A DNA stretch of 61,827 bases from Saprospiraceae bacterium (GTDB taxonomy: Bacteria; Bacteroidota; Bacteroidia; Chitinophagales; Saprospiraceae). Every line of letters begins with the position of its first letter. Position 1 is the stretch's first letter. This document shows, in pieces, positions 16,888 through 25,668 of this stretch. The stretch lies in the NCBI GenBank assembly GCA_022841745.1, contig JALHQW010000050.1, positions 1-61,827 of the forward strand, in the 5' to 3' direction. A program made the position numbers and the translations under genes. The notes under the pieces were generated by a model. That model did no database searches. It saw nothing but the letters and a program-made list of their open reading frames with translations, and was not told the origin of the DNA.

Positions 16888-18942
16888 ATGTCCACCAACC
16901 TTTCCAACTACTCCTCCGGCCAATGGCTCCCTGCCGAAGGCAAAACCCAACCCCTCCACAACGCCATCACCGGCGCCATCATCGCCACGGCAGGCAGCGA
17001 GGGGCTCGACTTCCCCGCCATGCTGCACTACGCCCGCACGGTCGGAGGCAAGGCGTTAAGAAAAATGACCTTCTACGAGCGGGGCATCATGCTGAAAAAA
17101 CTGGCGCTCTACCTACACGAGCGGCGCAAGAGCTATTACCCCCTCAGCTATGCCACGGGTGCCACCAAGGTGGATTCTTGGGTGGACATCGAGGGCGGTA
17201 TCGGCACGCTGTTCGCCTATGCCAGCCTGCGCCGTAGGCTCGGTAACGAGACCTTCTTCGTGGATGGCGAAACGGTGAAATCCTCCAAGGAAGGCAGCTT
17301 CGTTGGGCGGCATATCATGTCACCACGGCATGGGGTGGCCGTGCATATCAACGCCTTCAACTTCCCCATCTGGGGGATGCTCGAAAAAATCTCCGTGAAC
17401 CTGTTGGCCGGGATGCCCGCTATCGTGAAGCCTGCCACGCAGACCTCGTTCCTCACCCACGCCATGGTGCAGGACATCGTGGCATCCGGCATATTGCCCG
17501 AAGGGGCGATACAGCTCATCTGCGGCAGCGCCCGTGGCCTCCTCGACTCCGTCATGGGGCAGGACGTGGTCACTTTCACGGGCAGCGCCGACACGGGCCG
17601 GATGCTCAAGTCTACGCCCGCCGTCATCGCCAATTCGGTGCCGTTCAACATGGAAGCCGACAGCCTCAACGCCTGCGTACTGGGCGCTGACGCCGTGCCG
17701 GGCACGCCAGAATTCGATATTTTCATCAAAGAAGTCCATCGGGAAATGGTGACGAAGGCTGGGCAGAAATGCACCGCCATCCGCCGCATCCTCGTGCCAG
17801 AAAACCTGCTGGAAGACGTGCAGATTGCGCTCAGCCAAGCCTTGGCGAAGACCACCATCGGCGACCCGCAGGTGGAGGGTGTGCGCATGGGCAGCCTCGT
17901 CGGGCGGGCGCAGGTGGACGAAGTGCGGGCCAGGGTGGAGGAACTCGCTGCGCACACGCCCATCGTTTTCGGCAATCTTGATGCAGAGTTCGAGGTCATC
18001 GGAGCAGACCGAACGAAGGGCGCTTTCTTCTCGCCGATGCTCCTGCTCAACGACGACCCCTTCCGTAAGACCGCCTCGCACGACATCGAGGTGTTCGGCC
18101 CGGTGAGCACCCTCATGCCGTACAAGCACCTTGACGACGCCATCGAACTGGTGAACATGGGCAAAGGCTCGCTCGTCAGCAGCATCGTCACCACCGACGA
18201 GCGCACGGCACGGGACTATGTCATTGGCTCGTCGCCCTACCACGGCAGGATATTGGTGCTCAACGAGTTATGCGCCAAAGAAAGCACGGGCCACGGCTCG
18301 CCGCTCCCCTTGCTCAACCACGGCGGCCCCGGCAGGGCGGGCGGCGGCGGCGAACTCGGCGGCATGCGCAGCCTCCACCATTACCTCCAGACCACGGCGG
18401 TGCAGGGCCACCCGACCTTCCTCATGGCGGTCACGGGGCAGTACCACCAGGGCGGGCGGCAGGTGGAGAAAGACGTGCATATTTTCCGCAAGCATTTCGA
18501 GGAACTGGAAATCGGGGAGACGGTCGTGACGGCCAAGCATACGGTCAGCGAGGCGGACATCACCAATTTTGCCAACGTGAGCGGCGACAATTTCTACGCC
18601 CATATGGATGCCACTGCGCTGGAAGGCACCATCTTCACGGGGCGGGTGGCGCATGGCTATTTCATCCTCTCCAAAGCGGCGGGCCTCTTCGTGGATGCGA
18701 AAAAAGGCCCGGTACTGCTCAATTATGGCTTGGACGAATGCCGCTTCACCAAGCCCGTCTATCCCGGCATGACCATCGGGGTGCGGTTGACGGTGAAGGA
18801 AAAGGTTGACCAAGAAAAGAAAAGCGAGGACGATGTGGCGAAGGGCATCGTGAAATTGCTCGTGGATGTGTATGACGAGACAGGGGAGACGGTAGCGTTG
18901 GCGACGATTTTGACGATGGTGAAGAAACTTAACCAAGATTAA
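16888..18942 (+). CDS. paaZ: PaaZ: bifunctional oxepin-CoA hydrolase / semialdehyde dehydrogenase
   Basis: A 684-residue fusion of an aldehyde dehydrogenase and a MaoC-like hydratase, the arrangement and length of PaaZ. In phenylacetate breakdown the MaoC part opens the oxepin-CoA ring and the dehydrogenase part oxidises the resulting semialdehyde with NADP. The dehydrogenase nucleophile is Cys295 in [10 protein letters not shown], with Glu257 in NMEADSLN as general base. The C-terminal domain has the hydratase motif GDNFYAH at about 566-572, then RVAHGYF. No other paa gene is in the window, so the operon must lie elsewhere or this enzyme acts alone. A small lipoprotein gene follows after 13 bp and may share its transcript. 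Confidence 0.92.
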   Translation: MSTNLSNYSSGQWLPAEGKTQPLHNAITGAIIATAGSEGLDFPAMLHYARTVGGKALRKMTFYERGIMLKKLALYLHERRKSYYPLSYATGATKVDSWVDIEGGIGTLFAYASLRRRLGNETFFVDGETVKSSKEGSFVGRHIMSPRHGVAVHINAFNFPIWGMLEKISVNLLAGMPAIVKPATQTSFLTHAMVQDIVASGILPEGAIQLICGSARGLLDSVMGQDVVTFTGSADTGRMLKSTPAVIANSVPFNMEADSLNACVLGADAVPGTPEFDIFIKEVHREMVTKAGQKCTAIRRILVPENLLEDVQIALSQALAKTTIGDPQVEGVRMGSLVGRAQVDEVRARVEELAAHTPIVFGNLDAEFEVIGADRTKGAFFSPMLLLNDDPFRKTASHDIEVFGPVSTLMPYKHLDDAIELVNMGKGSLVSSIVTTDERTARDYVIGSSPYHGRILVLNELCAKESTGHGSPLPLLNHGGPGRAGGGGELGGMRSLHHYLQTTAVQGHPTFLMAVTGQYHQGGRQVEKDVHIFRKHFEELEIGETVVTAKHTVSEADITNFANVSGDNFYAHMDATALEGTIFTGRVAHGYFILSKAAGLFVDAKKGPVLLNYGLDECRFTKPVYPGMTIGVRLTVKEKVDQEKKSEDDVAKGIVKLLVDVYDETGETVALATILTMVKKLNQD

Positions 18943-18955
18943 AACTCATAACTCA

Positions 18956-19492
18956 ATGAAAAGCCTATTGCTGAAATCATTCGTTTTTTATACCATGGTC
19001 ATGGTAATTTCTGTGACAATACAGGGGTGTTGTGAAAATGAATACCGCATAACTGGCAATGGCACGTTTGAGGTTTTTGATAAAGGTTTTGGCCCTATTG
19101 ATACCATAAATGATGAGTTTTATATCAGGGCGTATTTCGAGATTATGGAGGTAGGGATGCAAAATAATTTTAGTTTAATAAATTCAGCATTGGCAACCAG
19201 TTGTGGAGAGAAATACCTCAATGAACTCTTAACGAATACTGTTAAACTCAGCCTTGACAAACCCTTCAATTATGATGGAAAAGCAATAGAAGCGAACTCT
19301 AACTTTATCAATATTGATTCGGCAAAATTATTAGTAACAACAACCTTTGATGGGGTTGTTGAAATCAGGGCAACCACTGATTTTTTAAGTAGTGCAGCGT
19401 TTGAGAAAGGGCAACATATTTTCCATATCTATGCTGAAACAACAGATGGTCTGGTACTCGAAAACGAATTGAGTGTTTATTTTGATTTGTGA
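18956..19492 (+). CDS. Uncharacterised lipoprotein (DUF5034-like)
   Basis: A 178-residue protein with a lipoprotein signal ending TIQGCC, so it is lipid-anchored at the cysteine. The mature part is beta-rich (KLLVTTTFDGVVEIRATTDF). It resembles small Bacteroidota lipoproteins placed in DUF5034, but this was judged by eye only. It starts 13 bp after paaZ but is much richer in A and T than that gene, so it was probably acquired separately. A large palindrome follows. Confidence 0.6.
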   Translation: MKSLLLKSFVFYTMVMVISVTIQGCCENEYRITGNGTFEVFDKGFGPIDTINDEFYIRAYFEIMEVGMQNNFSLINSALATSCGEKYLNELLTNTVKLSLDKPFNYDGKAIEANSNFINIDSAKLLVTTTFDGVVEIRATTDFLSSAAFEKGQHIFHIYAETTDGLVLENELSVYFDL

Positions 19493-19512
19493 TTCATTAG
19501 CAGTGGAGTTAA

Positions 19513-19585
19513 AATTTAGAGGCTGTGTCATAAGTCTATTTTTCTACGAAGGCGAAAAATAGACTTATGACACAGCCTCTAAATT
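19513..19585. repeat. Perfect palindrome with 32-bp arms between convergent genes
   Basis: The arms 19513-19544 and 19554-19585 are perfectly complementary, with the loop TACGAAGGC. The arm begins AATTTAGAGGCTGTGTCATA. A GAGGCTGT..TCA start is like the terminal repeats of some IS families, so this may be two IS ends joined with nothing between. It also serves as a possible two-way terminator; the arm interior has a T-run on each strand. Confidence 0.7.
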
Positions 19586-19589
19586 AGCT

Positions 19590-20687
19590 TCAAAATTCCA
19601 CCGTCGAAATCACATACTCCAACTCCTGCATATAATTCCGCTTATCCTTGCCGGGCGCAAAGACGAAGCCGTCCACCAGCACCAGTTCGTTGGTCTTGCT
19701 GTTGAGCAAGAGGTTGCTCACGAATGGGCCTCCCATGAAGTCGTTCACGATGTCCCAAACGCCTTTTGCCTGCACGGTGTAAATATCGTTCAGGGTCTTG
19801 TTCTCCACGAAGAGCGGAAGGTCAACGTCGTTGATGCGCATATAGGTATTGGGCTGCTCCGTGGTCACGATGCCCGTGACACTGTTCCTGATTTTCTTGA
19901 TTCCCGCCTTGGTCAGCTGCGACTTGTCTTTGTAGGGCAATTTATGGATGATGATGTTCCCTATGAACTCCCGTTCGTCGCTGCGAAGCCAGAGGGTGTT
20001 CGAGTTCCCGTCGTACTTGGCCTGTTTGAAGCCCTTGGGTATCTTGATCTTCAGGTTGAATTTTGCGAAAACATCCGCTTCGAGGGCGGCATTTTGACCG
20101 CCTTGGTAGGCCGTTGATTTCACGATATCTTGGTCACGCTCGCTTATTTTCCTGGCAATGGCCGGGAAATTGGCGGCGATACACGCCATTAGTTTATCCT
20201 CACCCAGGCCGTTCACATAGAAAAGCTGTTGCTTGACCGCCCATTTGTCCTGTCCCATCGTCACGTTGAAGCCCTTGTCTTTTTGCTGTAGTTCCATGAG
20301 CTTTTCGGGGCCGAGGTCGGCACGCACCATGCGGGAGGTAGTAGAGTTCTCATCGTTGAGGTCAGCCAGGATGACGACAGTGCGGAATTCTTTTTTCAAG
20401 GGTTGGGCAGCAAGTTGCTCGGGAGACATTTGCACCACATCGAAAATCGGCTCTGGCTGCGGCAGCAAGATGTAGGGTGCGCTGAAATAGTAGAAGAAAC
20501 TATCCCCCACAGCGCCTTTCCAAAGCGTGGAATCGGCAATGACCAGAACTTGGTTCACCCTGCCATGTGCTACGGACTTCTTACTACCAATTGGGGTAGG
20601 AGCCACTGTTGGCTGCGCAGACTCGCTTGCACAGGCAGCAACGAACGCTAAAACATAAAGGATGGCAAATATTTTCAGGTATTTCAT
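19590..20687 (-). CDS. DUF4837 family lipoprotein
   Basis: A 365-residue lipoprotein of the Bacteroidota family DUF4837. The signal ends in FVAACASES, so the start at 20687 is used instead of 20726. Family features seen are GRVNQVLVIADSTLWKG near the N-terminus, LLPQPEPIFDVVQMSP, and NTLWLRS in the middle. The function is unknown; it is thought to be anchored in the envelope. It is transcribed alone towards the palindrome at 19513-19585. Confidence 0.85.
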   Translation of the reverse strand: MKYLKIFAILYVLAFVAACASESAQPTVAPTPIGSKKSVAHGRVNQVLVIADSTLWKGAVGDSFFYYFSAPYILLPQPEPIFDVVQMSPEQLAAQPLKKEFRTVVILADLNDENSTTSRMVRADLGPEKLMELQQKDKGFNVTMGQDKWAVKQQLFYVNGLGEDKLMACIAANFPAIARKISERDQDIVKSTAYQGGQNAALEADVFAKFNLKIKIPKGFKQAKYDGNSNTLWLRSDEREFIGNIIIHKLPYKDKSQLTKAGIKKIRNSVTGIVTTEQPNTYMRINDVDLPLFVENKTLNDIYTVQAKGVWDIVNDFMGGPFVSNLLLNSKTNELVLVDGFVFAPGKDKRNYMQELEYVISTVEF

Positions 20688-20870
20688 TTTCACTTCCGTT
20701 TTGGGCAAAATTAGGAATTTCGGCAAAGCCAGCCGAACCAGATTCTGCCTTCTATACCAAGATGCAGAAAACAGCTCGTTTTGGCGTAAAACAAATATTC
20801 CTGTCTATGTTTAAATCACAAGCTGGATTATTTTTGGGAAATCGAGTTTTAAGTCACCAGTTTCCAGTGA

Positions 20871-21018
20871 ATGGTTCGTGAAGTTCTAAGGTTCTGGGAC
20901 AAACCTGACCACGAATCATTTGTCATTTTTGAAATGATTGAAAACCTAACCAATCATTTCAAAACAGCTATTAGGCCACAACCTAAGAACCGGAAAACCC
21001 GAAAACTTCACGAACCAT
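20871..21018. repeat. Nested inverted-repeat element of 148 bp
   Basis: Outer arms ATGGTTCGTGAAGTT (20871-20885) and AACTTCACGAACCAT (21004-21018) are perfect 15-mers. Inside them AAGGTTCT pairs with AGAACC-like sequence, and an inner hairpin TTTTGAAATGATTG/CAATCATTTCAAAA sits near the centre. It lies in the 631-bp non-coding stretch 20688-21318; the rest of that stretch up to 21185 shows nothing else recognisable. Confidence 0.6.
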
Positions 21019-21185
21019 TGCCAGTAAATAGGCTAACCTGTGTATAGAAAAAATAGTTGGCATTTCTGGAAAAAAGCCTAAAATCGCCCATCACAACTTC
21101 GGTTGTCGCAACGGTTGGCCGCCCTTTTGCGCAGCAAATAAGCCCGCAAAGGCCGTCGGTCATCCATCGTCTACCGTAATAAATG

Positions 21186-21315
21186 GTAACTACTTAGCAT
21201 GGGTGTTTTAGGGGGAAAATTGAAAATTCATCCCCTGAAACACCCCAAAATGTGGGAGGTGAGAGAGAAAATCCCATTTTTTCTCTCACCTCCCACACCC
21301 TCCTAACAATTACAC
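21186..21315 (+). mobile_element. 130-bp MITE-like element, copy A, ending at the ROK kinase start codon
   Basis: Exactly 130 bp, between direct repeats TAAATG at 21180-21185 and 21316-21321; the second contains the ATG of the kinase. It starts GTAACTACTTAGCATG and holds two hairpins: a 14-bp stem at 21201-21214/21232-21245 with one G-U pair, and a 21-bp stem at 21251-21271/21277-21297 with loop TCCCA and one G-U pair. The linker CAAAA and the outer GAGGGTGTGGGAG are shared with copy B (37505-37634), which lies in the opposite orientation and also measures 130 bp. It has no coding capacity. Confidence 0.7.
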
Positions 21316-21318
21316 TAA

Positions 21319-22278
21319 ATGAAACTCGCACTTGGCATAGACATCGGCGGCACTTCCACCAAGCTGGCGTTGATTGACCCGCAGGGCAATATCCTTGCCC
21401 GCAACGCTTTTTCCACTGCTGACCGCACGGATGAGCATGACTTTTTCCGACACCTGTTCGCCACTGCCGATGCGCTGTTGGGCAATGAAGGTGCTTCGCA
21501 ATTGGCGGGTATCGCTGCCGGGGCGCCCAGCGCCAACGAACAGAAAGGCACCATCGAGAACGCGGCCAACCTGCCTTTTTCGCCGGTCGTGGAGCTAGTG
21601 AAAACTGTGCAGGAGCAGTATGGTGTGCCCACTTCCTTGGTCAAGGACAGCAACGCCAGCATCCTCGGAGAGTGGCATTACGGTGCTGCTAAGGACATGA
21701 AAAACTTCCTGCTGCTGACGCTCGGCACGGGCCTCGGCGCTGGTATTGTGGCCAACGGGCAGTTGCTCGGCGGTGAGTTCGGGCACGGCGGCGAGGCGGG
21801 CCATATCTGCGTGGTGCCGGGCGGAAGGGCTTGTGGTTGCGGGCGGTTTGGCTGCACGGAAACCTATGTGAGCGCCACGGGCCTCAAGCGCACAGTGTTC
21901 GAACTAATGGCCAACACGATGACGCACAGCCCATTGCGCAGCGAAAGCTATGATGCCATGACAGCCCGCCACATCTTCGAGGCGGCACAGTCAGGCGATG
22001 CCTTGGCCTTGGCTGCCTTCGGCAAAACGGGCGAAATACTGGGCCGGGCCATTGCCGATATGGCCGCTTGGTTCGAGCCGCAAGCCGTGGTGCTGTCTGG
22101 CGGGTTGGCAATGGCGGGCGACCTGCTCTTCGTCCCAACGATTGACAGTTTCGAAATGCATTCGCTGGCGTTTCACAAAGGGCATAAAATCAAGGTATTG
22201 CCTTCGGCATTAGGGGAAAACGATGCTGCGTTGCTGGGGGCGGGGGCCTTGGTGTGGAGGAATTTCAAGCATCACTGA
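21319..22278 (+). CDS. ROK-family sugar kinase (glucokinase-like)
   Basis: A 319-residue ROK kinase, most likely phosphorylating glucose or a related hexose with ATP. It begins with the phosphate-binding GIDIGGTSTK, has LTLGTGLGAGIV in the middle, and the ROK zinc site CGCGRFGCTE at about 175-184 preceded by GEAGH. There is no DNA-binding domain, so it is an enzyme rather than a ROK repressor. The 130-bp element ends 3 bp before its ATG, so its natural promoter has been displaced or the element now provides the leader. Confidence 0.9.
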   Translation: MKLALGIDIGGTSTKLALIDPQGNILARNAFSTADRTDEHDFFRHLFATADALLGNEGASQLAGIAAGAPSANEQKGTIENAANLPFSPVVELVKTVQEQYGVPTSLVKDSNASILGEWHYGAAKDMKNFLLLTLGTGLGAGIVANGQLLGGEFGHGGEAGHICVVPGGRACGCGRFGCTETYVSATGLKRTVFELMANTMTHSPLRSESYDAMTARHIFEAAQSGDALALAAFGKTGEILGRAIADMAAWFEPQAVVLSGGLAMAGDLLFVPTIDSFEMHSLAFHKGHKIKVLPSALGENDAALLGAGALVWRNFKHH

Positions 22279-22377
22279 ACGATTCCTACATTGGCCATCT
22301 AATCTTTGAAAAGTTTTTGAACAACCATACGAAATATTGGTGAATGGCGTCTTTTTGTAAAAAAATATTTGTTTTTT

Positions 22378-22411
22378 TTTGGCTGGAATTTCATTCCTAT
22401 TTGTACGTTTG
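22378..22411 (+). promoter_or_regulatory. Promoter of the DUF805 gene
   Basis: TTTG (22378-22381), 22 bp, TACGTTTG (22404-22411). The ATG is at 22552, so the leader would be about 135 nt, unusually long for this genome. No riboswitch fold was recognised in it. Confidence 0.5.
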
Positions 22412-22551
22412 CGATAAAGGCAAGAGAAAAACCCGAAGTAGGCGATTTGTGGAAAACTGATTGGCGCTTTATCTGGAAGGGTGTTGGAAGGCGGGCAAGC
22501 CTTATCAAATGGATTCAACCTTAATTTTTTTACCAACTAAATTTTTTTATC

Positions 22552-22911
22552 ATGTTTGATTACTACAAGAAGGTCGTCTTCGAAAATTATGCAAATTTTG
22601 AGGGCCGCGCAAGAAGAGCCGAGTATTGGTATTTTGTTCTTTTCAACATCATTATTTCTTTCGCCTTGGGCTTCATCGGTGGGATGATAAATTTTGAATT
22701 CCTCTCGACCATTTACAGCCTAGCCGTTCTCGTTCCTTCCATTGCCGTTGCTATTCGTCGAATGCACGATGTTGGGAAAAGTGGGTGGTTCTGCCTGATT
22801 CCAATTTACAATATCGTTTTGGCAGTTACAGAAGGAGAGAAAGGCGCCAACCAGTATGGCCCAGACCCTAAGAATCCTGCTGCTGACCTCGCCGACCATT
22901 TGGTGTCATGA
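22552..22911 (+). CDS. DUF805 membrane protein
   Basis: A 119-residue small inner-membrane protein. It shows the DUF805 pattern: FEGRARRAEYWYFVLFN at the N-terminus, three hydrophobic segments, the conserved RRMHDVGKSGWF, and a C-terminal EKGANQYGPDPK. The function of the family is unknown. It is a single-gene unit with its own promoter and a terminator 45 bp after the stop. Confidence 0.9.
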   Translation: MFDYYKKVVFENYANFEGRARRAEYWYFVLFNIIISFALGFIGGMINFEFLSTIYSLAVLVPSIAVAIRRMHDVGKSGWFCLIPIYNIVLAVTEGEKGANQYGPDPKNPAADLADHLVS

Positions 22912-22956
22912 TTCGAAGGCAGAAGACCTTGGAAACTGTTAGCTAAAGACAAGTAA

Positions 22957-22990
22957 AAGAGGGGTGGCCAATTCAGCCGCCCCTCTTTTT
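22957..22990 (+). terminator. Terminator after DUF805
   Basis: Stem AAGAGGGG/CCCCTCTT (22957-22964 and 22980-22987), reinforced by GGC/GCC inside, followed by TTTATTT. Confidence 0.75.
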
Positions 22991-23010
22991 ATTTAATAAA
23001 TTGAGTTTTC

Positions 23011-23109
23011 GTAAATACTTAGCATGCGGGCAATTTCCCCTAAAAAAACACCTCAGAATGAGGAATACTGGTTTTTCCTCTCCACCAACATCCTCTTTAA
23101 AAGTTATAT
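23011..23109 (+). mobile_element. Decayed copy C of the 130-bp element
   Basis: Starts GTAAATACTTAGCATG like copy A. Further along, CACCTCAGAATGAGGA and CATCCTCTTTAAAAGTTAT line up with the matching parts of copy A (CACCCCAAAATGTGGGA and CACCCTCCTAACAATTAC). The hairpins are broken and about 30 bp are missing. Confidence 0.5.
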
Positions 23110-23187
23110 GTGCCAGTCAAATACTGCGCCCCTGCCAACACAAAGTCGGCAAGGGCGCAAGAATTATACACTATTAAAGCTTCGTTC

Positions 23188-24234
23188 TTATTTCAGCTCA
23201 AAATCGCTGGAGCCAGCGAAGTATCCCTTGTTGTAAATCTCCACCTTGTACTTACCGCCCTGGAACGGCGTATTGGGCTTCCATACAAAGCAAAGTTGGG
23301 TCTCATCGTTGGCGTACTCGTACTCTTGCACCTGCGTGAAGCGCACTTCTTGGCCCGATTTGTCCACCGTGGTGCCGCTGCCAAGATCGTCAATGGCCAG
23401 TGTCTCTCCCTTGGGGTTGATGACCCTGATGTAGAACTTTTCCTTGCCAGGCTGCACGATGTCGTTAGCGATGGTGGTGAAGCAGATTTTCAGCTGGTCA
23501 ACCCGCTTGGCAGACTCTTTCTCGGAGGTCTTGCCGCTTTTCCTCACCTTCATGCCCGTCACTTTGATGTCCTTCACCTTGATGACGGAGCCTGCCTGAA
23601 CCGACTTTGAAAGTTCATCTTTTTCGCTCACGAGCTGTGCTTTGGCAGCATAGAGGGACTCGTTTTCCACGAACTTGGTTTGCAGCGTATAGGCAAGGCT
23701 GTCCTTGTCGGTTTTGAGCCGAACGTTGTCTTGCGTTAGCTGCTCTTGCTCGGCCTTGAGCTGTTCTATCTGAGCAATGTACTCGCTGACCTTGGCCTTC
23801 AGGCCGTTGATTTCCCTACGGGCAGCATCGTACTGCTTCTTCTCCCGAAGCAGGCCGCTGATTTCACCTTTTTGGGCAAGCAACTCGGCCTTCTGCTGCT
23901 CAATCATGGCGTTGATCTGCTCGTTTTGGCCTTTGAGCGCATCCAACTCGGCAATAGCCTGGTTGTACTGCGAATCAAGTTCGTTTTTCAGGTTCTCCAC
24001 TTCTTCGAGTTCGGCAACCTTCTGCTCCAATAGGCGAGTGGTGCTCATGCTCTGGAAGGTAAGCCAGGCGGCCACGCCCAGCAACAGCAGCCCTACCACA
24101 ATGCTGATGGGAACGATGGGGTTGACACCTTTCCGCTTGGGCACCACGGGTGGCACGTTGGCGGCTGGGGGGGTGGGCTGGTTGGGGGTCTGGCCCGGTT
24201 GGCCAGGCTGGTTTGATTGATTCGGTGGTAACAT
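23188..24234 (-). CDS. Membrane-anchored coiled-coil protein of unknown function
   Basis: A 348-residue protein. A Pro/Gln/Asn-rich N-terminus is followed by one membrane helix (IVPISIVVGLLLLGVAAW) and then a long coiled coil of about 170 residues (heptads such as LEQKVAELEEVENLKNELD). The last 120 residues form a beta-rich domain (QLKICFTTIANDIVQPG, KFYIRVINPKGETLA). The shape suggests an inner-membrane anchor with a periplasmic stalk and head. Similar proteins occur in other Bacteroidota but the function is unknown. The start at 24234 is chosen over 24282, which would only add a short hydrophilic leader. Confidence 0.75.
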   Translation of the reverse strand: MLPPNQSNQPGQPGQTPNQPTPPAANVPPVVPKRKGVNPIVPISIVVGLLLLGVAAWLTFQSMSTTRLLEQKVAELEEVENLKNELDSQYNQAIAELDALKGQNEQINAMIEQQKAELLAQKGEISGLLREKKQYDAARREINGLKAKVSEYIAQIEQLKAEQEQLTQDNVRLKTDKDSLAYTLQTKFVENESLYAAKAQLVSEKDELSKSVQAGSVIKVKDIKVTGMKVRKSGKTSEKESAKRVDQLKICFTTIANDIVQPGKEKFYIRVINPKGETLAIDDLGSGTTVDKSGQEVRFTQVQEYEYANDETQLCFVWKPNTPFQGGKYKVEIYNKGYFAGSSDFELK

Positions 24235-24478
24235 TTCGCTGTTATTTAGTTTGTTCAAAATCTGTTTATGAGTAAAAACCAAACTTGTTGGTTTCGATTA
24301 AATAAGGTGTTTGCCAAAAAAAATGTTCGGAAAACAGCCCAGTTAAGGCGATGAGGCAGGGAGGTGAGTCCGTATAACTTGCTGCAAGAGGCTGTAAATC
24401 AGATTTTTACACAAAAGATTGCCTCGTCTTAATTTTAATTTTATGTAAAAATGGCTGTAGCACCCCCAATCGTCCCAA

Positions 24479-24508
24479 TTTGTTGGCATCAAACTTTGCT
24501 TACCTTTG
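24479..24508 (+). promoter_or_regulatory. Promoter of the TPR membrane protein
   Basis: TTTG (24479-24482), 18 bp, TACCTTTG (24501-24508); the ATG is at 24593. Confidence 0.5.
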
Positions 24509-24592
24509 CTGACCCTATTGCATCGGATTTTTTTGCCACTTAGCACCCAAGTAGCAATTGGATTTTTAATCGAAAAAAACATAAACAAAGAC

Positions 24593-25213
24593 ATGTTCAC
24601 CATTCATCCATACCTCAAGTTTGCACTTATCGCCATCTTCATTGTCGGCGGCACCGTGATGATGCTCACATTGCCCTGGGGCTACGGCCTCCCGTTCGTC
24701 ATCATCGGGATTCTGCTGCTGGTCTCCTACATCCTGCTCGGTACCATCCAGCACGCTGCCAAGGTGATGCAAAATACCCAGAACTACCTCGAAGCCGAAA
24801 AATGGCTCAACCTCACTTTGAAGCCCGAATGGCTCTACGTGACCAACCGAGCCTATTATTTCATGATGAAGGGCACCATCGCTCAGGGCCTTGGCCGCAC
24901 CGACGAGGCAGAGGCCATGCTTACAAAAGCGCAATCCCTTAACCTCCCTTCCGACAACGAAAAAGCCGCTGTGCAACTGCAACTTGCCAGCATCGCCATA
25001 CAGCGCCACAAGGTGAACATGGCCAAGATTTACCTGAAGAACATCAAGGAACTGAACGTCACCGAACCAACGCTAAAGGATCAAATCAAGCAGTTTGATA
25101 AGGCGATGGCCCAGCAGGGGCAAATGAAAATGGCCCAGCAAATGGGCATGATGCAAAAAGGCGGCATGCCGCTTAATCCTCGGTCGAAAAGGCGCAGGCC
25201 TACTGGAAGATAA
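24593..25213 (+). CDS. Two-helix membrane protein with TPR-like repeats
   Basis: A 206-residue protein. Two membrane helices (FALIAIFIVGGTVMMLTL and LPFVIIGILLLVSYILLG) precede about three helical-hairpin repeats of TPR type (AYYFMMKGTIAQGLGRTDEA is one). The tail is Met/Gln/Lys-rich and basic. It probably serves as a membrane scaffold; no partner is obvious. It is convergent with the beta-lactamase-like gene and ends in the long inverted repeat at 25214-25669. Confidence 0.65.
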   Translation: MFTIHPYLKFALIAIFIVGGTVMMLTLPWGYGLPFVIIGILLLVSYILLGTIQHAAKVMQNTQNYLEAEKWLNLTLKPEWLYVTNRAYYFMMKGTIAQGLGRTDEAEAMLTKAQSLNLPSDNEKAAVQLQLASIAIQRHKVNMAKIYLKNIKELNVTEPTLKDQIKQFDKAMAQQGQMKMAQQMGMMQKGGMPLNPRSKRRRPTGR

Positions 25214-25279
25214 AGTTGGCAGTTCGACACTTGGCAGTCAGTCTTGGAGTTGTTTAGTCATTGCCGGAGCATTAAATGA

Positions 25280-25315
25280 CGAGAGGTGGTATCTTTAGAA
25301 GCATACCACCTCTCG
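25280..25315 (+). terminator. Terminator after the TPR membrane protein
   Basis: Perfect 13-bp stem CGAGAGGTGGTAT/ATACCACCTCTCG with a 10-nt loop, followed by CATTTTAT. Confidence 0.7.
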
Positions 25316-25327
25316 CATTTTATAGAA

Positions 25328-25471
25328 GAACGCATTTGAAATTATTAGCAGTTATCTTCGAGAGGCGGGGTTATCTAACCTCGCTGTTCCGAAACTCCGG
25401 GGTTGGATAACCCCGCCTCTCGAAAGTGTCTGCTAATTTGCTCAACCCGAACATCAATTTCAAAGGGGTTC
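25328..25471. repeat. 144-bp cruciform repeat, copy 2
   Basis: Ends GAACGCATTTGAAATT (25328-25343) and the reverse complement of GAACCCCTTTGAAATTG (to 25471) resemble each other. The core stem starts TTCGAGAGGCGGGGTTATC and pairs with GATAACCCCGCCTCTCGAA; several imperfect positions are T opposite G, which still pair in RNA. Flanks and core align with copy 1 (12075-12219) in the opposite orientation. Confidence 0.7.
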
Positions 25472-25668
25472 ATCTATTGCCTCGATAAAGACTAAACATC
25501 TCGAAAAACGTTACAAGACCTGCGAACAGACTGTCTGCTTGTGAAGTCGTAGGTTAGTCCTTTCGTTAGTGAACGGATTTGGCTCAAAGACTATTGGACT
25601 TGCAGACTGACTGCCCACTGCCCCCTGTCGAACTGGCGAACTTTTTAGCCCACTGTCGAACTGCCAAC

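Noticed and set aside
16798-17028. Upstream extension of the DUF433 gene
   Set aside because: Runs antisense into paaZ; the family starts at the ATG at 16797.
17217-18243. Long minus-strand frames of about 300 codons opposite paaZ
   Set aside because: Antisense shadows of a well-recognised enzyme gene.
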